From contig BROG01000111.1 in NCBI GenBank assembly GCA_030159075.1, forward strand, positions 1,214,501 to 1,278,500: 64,000 bases of DNA. The letters are read 5' to 3'. Source of the DNA: Atrina japonica (lineage: Eukaryota; Mollusca; Bivalvia; Pterioida; Pinnidae). Positions 1 through 9,059 of the stretch are shown here, piece by piece (position 1 is the stretch's first letter; each line of letters opens with the position of its first letter). A program made the translations under genes and the position numbers. Under the pieces are notes generated by a model. It made no database searches. It was not told the DNA's origin and saw only the letters and a program-made list of their open reading frames with translations.

Positions 1-2
1 AC

Positions 3-248
3 GAAGTATCCAACATAAAATGTTACGGATGTGAGATTGATCAATCGGAGTCAAAATCAAACTTTCTGCTGATGATGTATGATAGACGGCAAAATGATGT
101 TTCACTACATTTTGAACGAGCTCTCTTAGACATGGTGTATCGAAACGAACATTTTGCAAATTGTGAAGAAAGTTTTAGGAGCAATCCAGCATTTCTAAAA
201 GCATTTAGAGAATGTCTACAAACAGAAATTCTACTGACTCCAGATTGA
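3..248 (+). CDS. partial unknown ORF running in from the left edge
   Basis: An open frame enters from the window edge and ends at TGA 246-248, giving about 81 visible residues. It begins with a CYGCEID cysteine pair followed by an aromatic and acidic helical stretch. I do not recognise the protein with confidence; the C-x2-C pair near the visible start suggests a zinc-binding element whose other half may lie upstream. No histone-type stem-loop follows it, unlike several ORFs further right. Start and full length are unknown, and it could be a 3' exon. Confidence 0.4.
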   Translation, partial: EVSNIKCYGCEIDQSESKSNFLLMMYDRRQNDVSLHFERALLDMVYRNEHFANCEESFRSNPAFLKAFRECLQTEILLTPD

Positions 249-838
249 GAGAGCTACTCAAATGGCGCAAAGAAACAGACCGAAACCGACTTTGGAATAC
301 GGTGTATCGCTTGATGTAACTGACACCTTGTCCATAATGAAGTGACAGTTTTTCATTCAATTATTGTACATTTTCCAGAGGGACATTCCCTAACATTTTG
401 ATTTCTTTTAACAGGGAAAATTAAAACATGTTGCATTACAAAATTAATCTTCTCGTCTTTTGATAGAAATATGAGCTTAAAAAAAAACTGATTTGATGTT
501 CATACGTATTTTATCTGGGTATAGAGGAGTACAATCTCAAGTTTAAGCATAGTACTAGTACAAGGTAGACACAAAGTACAAAAGTTATAATGGTGTAAAA
601 ACACCATTGAGAAACTATGAGGAGTATTGTTATCACAAAATCTATGAGACGACGTACGAGATATAGAGATTTTAAGTCAGAGAAAATAAGGATACAAAGC
701 GTAATAGTGTGTGTAACACAACTCTATGAGACGTACGAGCTATAGAGATTCTAAGTAAAAACGAGAAAAAAAAGGATACAAAGCGTAATAGTATGTGTAA
801 CACAACTCTATGAGCCGTACAAAAAGTCTCAGTAAGAG

Positions 839-842
<4 letters not shown>
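249..842. repeat. left arm of a large inverted repeat, outer part
   Basis: There is no gene here. From about 540 to 842 the sequence, with repeated AACACAACTCTATGAG and GGATACAAAGCGTAATAG phrases, reappears in reverse complement at about 8400-8690. A weaker match (around a GAGGGACA phrase near 370) suggests the arms reach about 350 and 8800. Within the arm two near-identical segments (about 620-700 and 715-815) form a local tandem duplication. Confidence 0.6.

Positions 843-914
<72 letters not shown>
843..914. repeat. (GA)n microsatellite
   Basis: An uninterrupted 72-bp GA array. The partner arm of the inverted repeat carries the complementary (CT)n array at 8292-8398, so the microsatellite is part of the repeated arm and not an independent expansion. 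Confidence 0.95.
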
Positions 915-918
<4 letters not shown>

Positions 919-962
919 AGGGCACTGGGTGAATAATAGTGACAATTAAAACAGCGTGTGGG

Positions 963-1160
963 CAGATGTCAAAAAACAGTGTGTCAAATGCCAAGTGTCA
1001 AGATGTCAAAAACAGGTGGCCAGATGTCAAAAACAGGTGGCCAGATGCCAAGTGTCAAGATGTCAAAAACAGGTGGCAAGATGGCAAGTGTCAAGATGTC
1101 AAAAACAGGTGGCCAGATGACAGGTGACAAGACGTCAAAAACAGGTGGCCAGATGTCTAT
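963..1160. repeat. minisatellite with AGATGTCAAAAACAGGTGG core
   Basis: About eight imperfect units with the core AGATGTCAAAAACAGGTGG, interspersed with AGATGCCAAGTGTCA variants. Open frames cross it because the units lack stops, but the composition is purely repetitive and I treat it as non-coding. It lies directly upstream of the promoter at 1216. Confidence 0.85.
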
Positions 1161-1215
1161 ACGGGAAAAATGAAACTCGTCCTAAAATCAATGCGTCACG
1201 CGCACGTCATTAACT

Positions 1216-1222
1216 CTATATA
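1216..1222 (+). promoter_or_regulatory. TATA box upstream of the 1247 ORF
   Basis: TATATAA lies 31 bp upstream of the ATG at 1247, so any 5' leader must be very short, a histone-gene-like arrangement. A similar TATATAA with a downstream GGCGGGAAA stands at about 11886-11903. Confidence 0.5.
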
Positions 1223-1246
1223 AGCGAGTCTCGGTATTAGTTCATC

Positions 1247-1544
1247 ATGGATAACTCATCCGACATTGATATGCAATCTGAAGAGAGAAACATGAGAATC
1301 ATTCTTACACGGAGGACACGTATTGTAGTAAGGCCACGCACCCCCGATATAAATTCTGTTAGGACGCCTGCGACAAAGAACATACACAACACCAGGAACC
1401 ATTTAGACCTGACCCTTCACTTCCAGTACCCGTACAATACGTACTAGTTCAGGAATCATTAGCCAATCTTCGACAACATAAGGCCGAGATAAATCTACTG
1501 ATGTCGTCGTTGGCGACGTCTATTCGACAGATATTAGAATCTCT
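1247..1544 (+). pseudogene. short basic ORF followed by a histone-type stem-loop (module copy A)
   Basis: The ATG at 1247 opens a 66-codon frame that stops at 1445-1447. The reading that matches the copy at 10370-10614 continues in another frame through an LANLRQHK segment towards the stem-loop, so copy A carries a frameshift or is a decayed copy. The shared part begins with an arginine-rich TRRTRIVVR stretch. I do not recognise the family; it is not a histone. It is followed within 130 bp by a canonical histone-type 3' stem-loop and downstream element, which suggests a non-polyadenylated transcript. Confidence 0.45.
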
Positions 1545-1571
1545 CTTATTCAGCTTTTCTGGGCGATCAAC

Positions 1572-1611
1572 GGCCCTTTTAAGGGCCACCCAACTTATTT
1601 GAAAAGAAACC
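1572..1611 (+). promoter_or_regulatory. histone-type mRNA 3' stem-loop and downstream element
   Basis: GGCCCTTTTAAGGGCC (1572-1587) folds into a six-pair stem with a four-base pyrimidine/A loop, followed by ACC, as in metazoan replication-dependent histone mRNAs. GAAAAGAAACC follows 13 nt later (1601-1611), at the spacing of the U7-binding histone downstream element. The motif is seen directly; processing is inferred from the histone family. Confidence 0.75.
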
Positions 1612-3174
1612 TTAACTAAAAGTATGCAGGTTTTTGTATTTGTGTTATTCTGTAGTGACTTAACACTACTTATCAGTGTATTTTTTATTTCATTTGTGTT
1701 TTTGTTATGACTGAAGTATTCACTTCATTAGATGAAAGTCTAATATAGAAAGTCATGTGACTAGAGAGAGATTCAGTTAAGCCTGTAAAAACTCATGTTC
1801 CGAAGCTCGAAGTGTTAACATCATAAGAAAAAACCACTACCTATTCAGCATGGGTGAGTGTTTCATTTTTTATTAGATAGGGCTAGATTATTTTCCATGC
1901 ATTAAAATGACAAATATCTCAGAAGAAAAAAAAATAAGTCACATGACTTTAAAAACTAGAGTATACTCTGAGAGCTCATTTACGATCCGGAGCTCGAATA
2001 GTCAACATCGTCAGAAAACCACTACCAGCATGGGTGAGTGTTTGAATTTTTATTACATAATCTTAGTGTTTACCTTATGAAACATGTACAAACAGTAAAT
2101 TTCAATATCTCAGGAAAAAATTGGCAACTAGCAACGTTAATAAGGTTTTCAATACCTACAACACAATTATGCTATCGGGGGAATATCCCAACATCTGATC
2201 AATGTTCATTCACTCTAGACCTCAAAACTGGGTAAAACCCATCTCCTGTTAGCAACTCTCGCCGACTTTTCCGACATCTACAGCTGAATTCGCAAACCTG
2301 GAAAACCTTAAAGTTTCTGTTCTAAAAATAGATTCGCTCTCAACCCAAAACTGGAAAAACCCATCTCCTGTTAGCAACTCTCGCCGACTGTGGCGACACC
2401 TACTACTGATTTTACTCCAACCTAGGAAAAACCTAAAGTTTCGGTACTAAAAATAGATTCACTCTCAACCCAAAACTGGAAAAAAACCATTTCTACCGTC
2501 GTTGACCTCTCGTGTACTCACGTGACCCGGCCTCTTGTAACGAAGGCTCTCATTGGCCGCCCCACAACTTTCCACTTCCGGTCATAGACACGACTCCAAG
2601 CTCAACGATTGGCTCTTTCTTCTTATTGCCATGACAGCATGACCTCCGGTATGACGTACTTCCGGTATGACGACTCCATAGCGCGCTTTTGAAATTTGAC
2701 CAATCAGAAGCCAGCATTCTGATGACATCATCAAACAGTGCCACTGGTGGCGCCCCCTAACGGTCAAATTTCGAAAACACGCTATGGAGCTACCTATGAC
2801 TCCTCATGAACGGAAGTGGTCAAACGAATTGTGTGAGTGAGTTAAAAATAATTTCCAGCACATTTTAGAAAAACTAACCATTACGGACACTCGGACTATG
2901 GACTTCAACTTGTAAAGAAGTGAAATATTTTCACTTAGCAGTCACTGCTAATCTGTTAGTTTATAATGTAAAACTTAAATGGTCATATATTTCCAGTCAT
3001 ATTTGATGTCATAACTGTCTTCACACCAATAAATAAAAACAATGTCATCTATATAAACATTCCCGTTGTGATTTATGAATGTGATCGACTGAACACTGCG
3101 GCATGCATATCTAATCTTCATTGCAATAATGAGGTACATAACAGTAGTTATTTCATCCTATATTTTAAATAAGT
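1612..3174. repeat. module A downstream part: donor-like repeats, minisatellite and palindromic core
   Basis: No convincing gene. The segment aligns along its length with 10680-11780. It holds two copies of a block ending in an exon-like CAGCATG followed by GGTGAGTG (donor-like, near 1850 and 2033), two to three units of an AACTGGAAAAACCCA minisatellite (2215-2500), and a palindromic core at 2668-2800. From about 2830 to 3174 I see nothing recognisable. Confidence 0.6.
2671..2792. promoter_or_regulatory. cruciform-capable CCAAT/CRE core, copy A
   Basis: Arms of about 31 nt (CTCCATAGCG...TTTGACC left, its near-complement right, 3 mismatches) flank a centre with CCAATCAGAAGCCAG and a TGACATCATCA CRE-like site. 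The same architecture with different arm sequence occurs at 11668-11770. It may be a promoter or a replication or integration structure; the sequence alone does not decide. Confidence 0.5.
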
Positions 3175-4506
3175 ATGGGACGAAACAGAGAATCTAAAAA
3201 CGGAAAGAGGCGCCAAGTGAAGTGAATTTAAGTAATGTTCTAAGTGCTTCGCACCAGATATTGTATGGAGACACTACTACACATAGAGTTGAGTTACCTG
3301 TTGGAATAAATACACCAGGGAGTGTACACTCTGTACAGCGGACATCTACGCCAGCTCGTGTTATTCATGATAGTAATGGAAAGGACAAACTCCCCCACCT
3401 TGGGCCGATGCATTGGTCAAGAGTGTTAAACTGCTTTTGACCAAAGTTGACTCTATTGCGAAACGTTTTGAAAAGCTTGAGAGTGTTGAAAAGAAAGTGG
3501 ATTCATTTGAAAAGAGACTTTGTAAAATCACCAAAGAAATCACCAGGAGAGTGTAAAAAAGACCAACGAATTGGTGAATGTCGTTCAAGAACGAACAGAA
3601 AATTTGGAATTTCAAATGGGAAGTATGGACGAATAAGAGCTTTGGAACAGAGAAATGAACAGTTAAAATGGGAGATCTCTGACATCAAAGCACGATCGAT
3701 GAGGGATTACCTAGTTTTCTCACAAATCCCCGAGGCATGAGACAACAGAGCGCTTAGAGATTTTATGGCAGACAAGCTTAAAATGCCTAGAGAACACGTT
3801 ATGGATATCAAATTCGATTGAGTTCACCGTATAGCCGGACAGGCTACACCACGTGCAATTGTTGCCAAAGTCCACGAATATAAACAGAGACAGGACGTCG
3901 AACTGCGATCTAAAGAACTGAAGGGCACGATATTCTTTATAAACGAACAGTTTACCCCGGAGGTTTACGGACAGCGTCGGTAACTTATACGAGTGATGAA
4001 AGAGAAACGTGGACAGGGACACCATGTGTGTTTAGTGTGTACTAAGTTATGTTATACAGGCCAACAGTTGGACCCAGTGTTCTCAGCGCTCGTACATAGG
4101 ATAGTGCGGAGGTCAGACATTCAATATGTTTATTGAGTCGGAACGTTAACAGAAACGCGGAACAAAAAGAAAGTGACAAGGAGTTCATTGGTATTTTTCA
4201 GAACTATGGCATTGTATTTTTATCTGAATGCTGGAGTAAATCTGATACTGTTATTGATTTGTCTTTGTTGAGTGAATTCGAATATTTACGTTTTCCTCGT
4301 ACACTAGGTACAGGTGGTGGTCTACTGTTACTTTATCGAAAAAGCTTAGGTGACAATGTTTCTTTTGTAAAATCTGTTAGTGATTCCCTTGTTTGGATAA
4401 ATATTTCTAACATTTCTACGACCGATATTTATATTTGTTTTGCATATATTCCACATGAAAATAACGTGTTTTATAGATTATATAATGTAGATCTTTTTAA
4501 CTGTTT
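3175..4506 (+). pseudogene. L1/Tx1-like LINE fragment: ORF1 and the start of ORF2
   Basis: ORF1 is broken by many stops. Its coiled-coil part (about 3440-3660) is rich in KVDSIAKRFEKLESVEKK-type heptads. It is followed by an RRM-like part with a DRVHRIAGQA-type signature near 3820 and an IFFINEQFTPEV motif near 3930, typical of L1-type ORF1 RNA-binding proteins. ORF2 starts near 4133 and shows endonuclease motifs: FLSECWSK (about residue 28) and GTGGGLLLLY (about residue 60). It ends at 4506 where a SINE-tail-like sequence begins; the rest of the endonuclease and the RT are absent. Confidence 0.75.
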
Positions 4507-4575
4507 TGATGTTTGTTTGTTTATTATTGTTTAACGCCACTTTCAACAATATTTCAGTTATATCGTGGCGGTATA
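4507..4575 (-). repeat. SINE 3'-tail fragment
   Basis: Read on the minus strand this ends in a GTTAAACAATAATAAACAAAC-like tail. It matches the terminal part of the SINEs at 31280-31511 and 59995-60265, including the ATATAAC/GAAATATTG block, so it is a 5'-truncated or diverged relative. It abuts the LINE fragment. Confidence 0.55.
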
Positions 4576-5300
4576 ACATTAACTATATCTTTTCAACGTA
4601 AAAACTGAGCATTTTAATCTGATAAAACTTTTGAACACTTAAATGTTTCTAAAATACAATATTTTATAGATTCTCAATAAACATGATAAAAGACTATTTC
4701 GACATTTCAAAATTTTGAATATATGTTAATTAAAAATTTTTAAATTAACAAATGGTACTTACGCAATGAGCAAAACGAATAATCCACTTCCAACTTCCTG
4801 TCTAAAATTTACAGGAACTGATGAAGTCTCGATATTGTCTCGTTGAAGTCTCATAACCTTTCATTCGAACACCTCTGGTTTATGCTTACATATATAGCAA
4901 TAAAGAAAACAGTCCGAACACATTAGTAGGGGTGCTAAGGCTCTGTAGAGCTTCTGAGTTTGTACAAAGGGAGATCAGTCTGTATAGACTCTAGGATTGG
5001 AACAAAGGAGAGATCACTTTGTACAGACTCTAGGGTCGTAACAAAGGGAGATCACTGTATAGACTCTAGGGTTGGGACAAAGGGGAGATTACTCTATATG
5101 GACTGTATACACTGAATCAGAGAGGGAGGGTGGGTAGTGAAACCGGAAGTACAGGAAGGGTAGCCATCTTGGATATGGAATCATGGTATATCTAGTTTCA
5201 TGGATAGACAGGGAATCCCGGCCAATCAGAGATACTTCATTTTACCGGAAACAACAGACTGACTCTATCTCTCACGGCAGGAGAGATACATAGAACATGA
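4576..5300. repeat. non-coding stretch with a GACTCTAGG minisatellite
   Basis: 4576-4930 is AT-rich with no recognisable gene. About four units of 36-40 bp built around AGATCAC...TATAGACTCTAGGG occupy 4940-5105. From about 5135 the text GAAACCGGAAGT...CCATCTTGG, with a CCAATCAGAG at about 5222, resembles in reverse complement the promoter-like end of modules A and B, marking the outer end of an inverted module C (6275 down to 5140). Confidence 0.5.
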
Positions 5301-5942
5301 AGTGTGTAACGTACTCAAAGTTTGCAAAGTGATCAAGTGTGTAACATTCTCATGTTTCAAAGTTTGCAAAGTGATCAATAGTGTAACGTTCTCATGTTTC
5401 AAAGTTTTAAAGTGCAACGCTCTGTTGCAACGTGATGAATCTAAGGTGCAAAGTGTGCAAGTTGTAAGTTATGAAGTCTCAAAGTGACAAAGTACAGAAG
5501 TTACAAAGCTGTGAAGTATGAAGTTGTTCGTTGTTCTCACTTACATCGTTTCAACAAATTTCAAAGTTCAGACAGTGAAAAAAGTATCTGTATTATTTTT
5601 TATTGTTTAAGAGGTTTGCACTTCTGTATATAAAATAAAAATTGAAACACTCACTCAGAGGATTTTTCTAACGATGTTGACTCTTCGAGCTTCGGATGCT
5701 AAATGAGCTCTAAGACGCCTAACTGAACCGATTCTCCAGTGTTTAAAGTTATTATTTTAGAATTTGCAAATCAGTTTGGACTTCTATCTACTAAATTTTA
5801 TTGATCAAGTAAAGAGCTAGTGAATATTAACATTAACCTACTATATTTTAGACTTACTGCTACAGTATAACACAAACAGATACACACACACACACAAAAA
5901 CTGCATACTTTCAGTTAAGGTTTATTTTCTAATAAGATGGGT
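5301..5942 (-). repeat. inverted module C: downstream sequence with a donor-like repeat
   Basis: On the minus strand this follows the stem-loop at 5943-5958. It holds a GT array (seen as CACACA at 5881-5896) and, near 5660-5740, the block found twice in module A and once in B that ends in GTGAGTGTTT. 5300-5500 contains two to three repeats of CTCATGTTTCAAAGTTTGC. No protein is supported in this stretch. Confidence 0.55.
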
Positions 5943-5958
5943 GGCCCTTAAAAAGGCC
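5943..5958 (-). promoter_or_regulatory. histone-type 3' stem-loop (minus strand)
   Basis: Read on the minus strand it is GGCCTTTTTAAGGGCC followed by ACCC, with a U-rich loop and a six-pair stem containing one G:U or shifted pair. A purine block (AGAAAATAAACC) follows at the expected distance. It lies about 30 bp past the stop of the minus-strand ORF at 5988-6275. Confidence 0.65.
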
Positions 5959-5987
5959 GTTTGATTTTGGGTTTTAAAAGTCCCTTT

Positions 5988-6275
5988 TCACCACGACACC
6001 CGTCTTATCTTTTGTGATACCTGTTGGGCTGCTGCTACTCTAGCCTCAGCTACTTTGCACCATCTTTTGAGACCTGCTTTCTGGCATTCGAAGTATTCCC
6101 ATTCCTGGGAGGCCGTCTTCAAATGTTGAAGGATGTACCAGGGTCTAATTCGACAAAACGTCTCACTATCGATAAATGGAGTGTCATCACAGCTACTGAA
6201 GTCGAGGAATGTTATCTGGACCATGGCTGATCTTGTTGTCTTCTGAAAAAAAGTGCAGTGAAAATAGCCGCGCAC
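5988..6275 (-). CDS. 95-aa unknown ORF ending before a histone-type stem-loop
   Basis: An intact 95-codon minus-strand frame with balanced composition, a CRIRPWYILQHL stretch at about residues 41-52 and an alanine/glutamine helix near the C-terminus (VAEARVAAAQQV). I do not recognise the family. It is followed by a histone-type stem-loop 30 bp after the stop. It overlaps the start of a plus-strand ORF (6258) head-to-head by 18 bp, as in divergent histone gene pairs. The short overlap leaves no room for a conventional shared promoter, so one of the two starts may be wrong. Confidence 0.5.
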   Translation of the reverse strand: MRGYFHCTFFQKTTRSAMVQITFLDFSSCDDTPFIDSETFCRIRPWYILQHLKTASQEWEYFECQKAGLKRWCKVAEARVAAAQQVSQKIRRVSW

Positions 6276-6566
6276 AGCTTTTTACATGATCAGTATAGCG
6301 CACGCGACGTACTCCGTCTCATCAACATTGACCTCTTTGATGATTGGTCTATGCGTCGTTGGGGACGTGATTCCACCAATGAAAATGCAAGCAGTGATAG
6401 ACGCCTGGAAGAAATCAGTCTAAGAGTGATAAAAAAAATCAAACATGGAGTTTGCTATGGAACGAAAAAACGAACCTGTTACGGTATAGGGTTTGGCCGA
6501 GAACAGAGAAAACATAAGCAGATTGAGGAGAAGTGTTTGCCGTTTCAGAAGAGATTCTGTTCATGA
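6258..6566 (+). CDS. 102-aa unknown basic ORF ending before a histone-type stem-loop
   Basis: An intact 102-codon frame, basic and cysteine-containing near the C-terminus (KKIKHGVCYGTKKRTCYGIG at residues 60-79). No family is recognised. The stop lies 25 bp before the stem-loop at 6591. Two inverted CCAAT-like ATTGG/CCAAT elements (6343, 6375) lie inside the frame, which may mean that the true start is further downstream or that the first part is promoter. Confidence 0.45.
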   Translation: MKIAAHSFLHDQYSARDVLRLINIDLFDDWSMRRWGRDSTNENASSDRRLEEISLRVIKKIKHGVCYGTKKRTCYGIGFGREQRKHKQIEEKCLPFQKRFCS

Positions 6567-6590
6567 ATCATGGCAGATATTAAAAACAAC

Positions 6591-6606
6591 GGTCCTTTTC
6601 AGGACC
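6591..6606 (+). promoter_or_regulatory. histone-type 3' stem-loop
   Basis: GGTCCTTTTCAGGACC, a perfect six-pair stem with the canonical UUUC loop, preceded by AACAAC and followed by ACAT, then AAAAAGAAACC 12 nt later. The U:A pair at the third position, in place of the C:G seen at 1572, keeps pairing, a covarying change that argues for selection on the RNA structure. Confidence 0.8.
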
Positions 6607-6749
6607 ACATATCTTACAAAAAGAAACCTTAAACTAAATGTGCAGTGTATACAATGAGATGAGTTGTAGGGTTATGAGAAGGAGCGTGCACTACTAAGTA
6701 TGAGTAGTATATCTCAATACAGTTTAGATTACTTTTCTAATAGTTGGAT

Positions 6750-6765
6750 GGCCCCGAAAAGGGCC
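6750..6765 (-). promoter_or_regulatory. histone-type 3' stem-loop (minus strand)
   Basis: On the minus strand GGCCCTTTTCGGGGCC, followed by ATCC, with the canonical UUUC loop and a G:U pair at the top of the stem. It lies about 100 bp after the stop of the 86-aa ORF at 6872. Confidence 0.65.
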
Positions 6766-6871
6766 GTTTTATATGTTACTAATATTGACAGTAACATCTA
6801 CTCTTTTTCAGAGCGTCGTTCTGCTTCCAGTAGATAATCTATCTTGGTCTTGATAGTCATGATGATCGGTA

Positions 6872-7132
6872 TCACCAGTTGGTGAAGGTTAGCTCTTGTT
6901 TTCTAGTACGAACATACTGAGCTGCCAGTTGGTCTAGGTGTTGTCGGTACTGCCAGTTGAGTTGATCCCTGACTTTCTGTGAGGTTTGCTGCTGTTGTTT
7001 CAGTTGCCTCCATCTCTGGTCGAGTTTCATTAGTATGCCCTTATAGTAACTATCACACTGAATCGTAGTCATTTTGGTCTTCTGTTGTAACAGAATAGTT
7101 TTCTGAATAGCTTCTGCATAGATGCTGTCCAT
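6872..7132 (-). CDS. 86-aa unknown glutamine-rich helical ORF (copy 1)
   Basis: An 86-residue frame predicted from composition to be nearly all helix, with a glutamine-rich centre (RQLKQQQQTSQKVRDQLNWQ at about residues 43-62). The family is unknown. An identical copy except for one residue (D2 to E) lies at 7618-7878. Alternative ATG codons occur at codons 21 and 35 in the same frame. A TATAAAAG-like TATA element lies a few bases upstream of the copy-2 start (about 7889), close enough that the second ATG could be the real start. It is followed by a histone-type stem-loop. Confidence 0.55.
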   Translation of the reverse strand: MDSIYAEAIQKTILLQQKTKMTTIQCDSYYKGILMKLDQRWRQLKQQQQTSQKVRDQLNWQYRQHLDQLAAQYVRTRKQELTFTNW

Positions 7133-7187
7133 TTTTGTTTCTCTAAAAGATGTTCAACAAATAGGATAAGAAACGCTCACGCGACAT

Positions 7188-7347
7188 GTGACATCACACC
7201 TGCTGAGTATGCCTAGAGTCTTTAGTCATTGCTTGATAATGGCTGAATGCATTAACATGTGGGGTGAAGAAGAAGAAGAATGGATGGTTTGCGCCGATCT
7301 AGTGGGGAGAAAGGTGGGATGGCTAATTTCAGGTCTTTTCAGGTCCA
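7188..7347 (+). pseudogene. plus-strand ORF truncated by the duplication junction, with a damaged stem-loop
   Basis: Divergent from the 86-aa ORF. The frame starting ATGGCTGAATGC at about 7240 runs through a GEEEEEWMVCADLVGRKVG stretch and is cut at about 7332 by the tandem-duplication junction, where a stem-loop relic (AGGTCTTTTCAGGTCC, 7332-7347) has lost its outer pairs. The longer version of the same ORF is at 7987-8190. Confidence 0.5.
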
Positions 7348-7490
7348 CATATCTTACGAAAAGAAAAATTAATCTGAATGCGCAGTTTATACAATGAGAT
7401 GAGTTGTAGGGTTATGAGAAGGAGCGTGCACTACTAAGTATGTGTAGTATATCTCAATACAGTTTAGATTACTTTTCTAATGAGTTGGAT

Positions 7491-7506
7491 GGCTCCGAAA
7501 AGAGCC
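7491..7506 (-). promoter_or_regulatory. histone-type 3' stem-loop (minus strand, copy 2)
   Basis: Minus strand GGCTCTTTTCGGAGCC. Compared with the copy at 6750, the third position of both stem strands has changed from C:G to T:A, a compensatory pair that keeps the stem. Confidence 0.75.
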
Positions 7507-7617
7507 GTTTTATATGTTACTAATATTGACAGTAACATCTTCTCTTTTTCAGAGGTACGCGTCGTTCTGCTTCCAGTAGATAATCTAGCTTGGTCTTGAT
7601 AGTCATGCTGATCGGTA

Positions 7618-7878
7618 TCACCAGTTGGTGAAAGTTAGCTCTTGTTTTCTAGTACGAACATACTGAGCTGCCAGTTGGTCTAGGTGTTGTCGGTACTGCC
7701 AGTTGAGTTGATCCCTGACTTTCTGTGAGGTTTGCTGCTGTTGTTTCAGTTGCCTCCATCTCTGGTCGAGTTTCATTAGTATGCCCTTATAGTAACTATC
7801 ACACTGAATCGTAGTCATTTTGGTCTTCTGTTGTAACAGAATAGTTTTCTGAATAGCTTCTGCATAGATGCTCTCCAT
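7618..7878 (-). CDS. 86-aa unknown glutamine-rich helical ORF (copy 2)
   Basis: The same protein as at 6872-7132 apart from residue 2; preservation of the frame in both copies is weak evidence for coding. It is followed on the minus strand by the stem-loop at 7491-7506. The upstream region is shared with the divergent plus-strand ORF. Confidence 0.55.
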   Translation of the reverse strand: MESIYAEAIQKTILLQQKTKMTTIQCDSYYKGILMKLDQRWRQLKQQQQTSQKVRDQLNWQYRQHLDQLAAQYVRTRKQELTFTNW

Positions 7879-7986
7879 TTTTGTTTCTATAAAAGATGTT
7901 CAACAAATAGGATAAGAAACGCTCACGCGACATGTGACATCACACCTGCTGAGTATGCCTAGAGTCTTTAGTCATTGCTTGATAAT

Positions 7987-8190
7987 GGCTGGATGCATTA
8001 ACATGTGGGTGAAGAAGAAGAAGAATAGATGGTTTGCGCCGATCTAGTGGGGAGAAAGGTGGGATGGCTAATGAACATCGATGAGTGGGTAGAGTTAGTG
8101 AAGCTTGAAAAAAACAAAAAGAGAAAGACGGCGGAGCAAACGAGTAAAACTTTTTATGCCATGGTATATAAAGCCAAAACCACAAACGGC
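7987..8190 (+). CDS. unknown lysine-rich ORF ending at a histone-type stem-loop
   Basis: Frames here contain MVCADLVGRKVGWL and a lysine-rich KLEKNKKRKTAEQ segment. The ATG at 7987 is out of frame with the longer 8029-8259 frame because of a one-base difference from unit 1, so the exact product is uncertain. The 8029 frame reads through the stem-loop, which a real histone-type mRNA would not do; a stop just before it exists in another frame (the TAA within TATATAAAG, about 8170). I take it as a probably decayed gene. Confidence 0.35.
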
Positions 8191-8226
8191 CCTTTTCAGG
8201 GCCACCTAACTTTTACGAAAAGAAAC
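8188..8226 (+). promoter_or_regulatory. histone-type 3' stem-loop and downstream element
   Basis: GGCCCTTTTCAGGGCC (8188-8203), a perfect copy of the metazoan histone consensus including flanking AAAC and ACC, with GAAAAGAAACC at 8217-8227. This is the best match of all copies in the window. Confidence 0.85.
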
Positions 8227-8279
8227 CGAAGACTGATCAGAGTAACAGCAGTTCTTTAGTCTCAACAAAAATCGTCCCT

Positions 8280-8690
<411 letters not shown>

Positions 8691-9059
8691 TACCAAGACA
8701 TAATACACAAACACCAGATCAATTTTTAATATGTTTAATACCCCGCTAAAAACTATTTACAATAATCTCCAGAGGATTACGGTTGTCCCTCTGTGACTAT
8801 GTACATTGCATAAGAATGATATTTGAAACACTTATCTCTTTGAAACACTATTAACTTTGAAACACTTATAACTTTGAATGCTTATAACTTTGAAACAGTC
8901 TGGAAACACGCAAAAAACTTTGTCACACTACTACGGTTGATCTTGCCCATACAGCGCGGAGCAAAAGAACGTCAGCTTTTGTCCTAGGTCGGTCGGTTCG
9001 GGTTCCTTGACGCTGTGACACTGAACGTATTTTCATTATAACAGTACAAAATCACACAA
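8691..9059. other. non-coding, with short ACTTTGAAACACTTATA repeats
   Basis: Only three to four copies of a CTTTGAAACACTTATAA-like phrase (8820-8900) and unique AT-rich sequence; no ORF or RNA gene is supported. The phrase resembles, in reverse complement, the GTTTCAAAGTT repeats at 5380-5410. Confidence 0.4.

Larger units (their letters stand above)
6600..8082. repeat. tandem duplication of a ~750-bp unit
   Basis: Unit 1 (about 6600-7332) and unit 2 (about 7340-8082) are nearly identical, each containing a minus-strand stem-loop, the 86-aa ORF and the start of a plus-strand ORF. Differences are a few substitutions and short indels, so the duplication is recent. The junction falls in the plus-strand ORF near 7330 and leaves a damaged third stem-loop at 7332-7347. 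Confidence 0.85.

Noticed and set aside
740..994. 84-aa minus-strand ORF rich in SL dipeptides
   Set aside because: It is the translation of the (GA)n/(CT)n microsatellite and has no features outside it.
963..1160. Possible CRISPR-like array
   Set aside because: Units are contiguous and degenerate with no unique spacers; it is a eukaryotic minisatellite.
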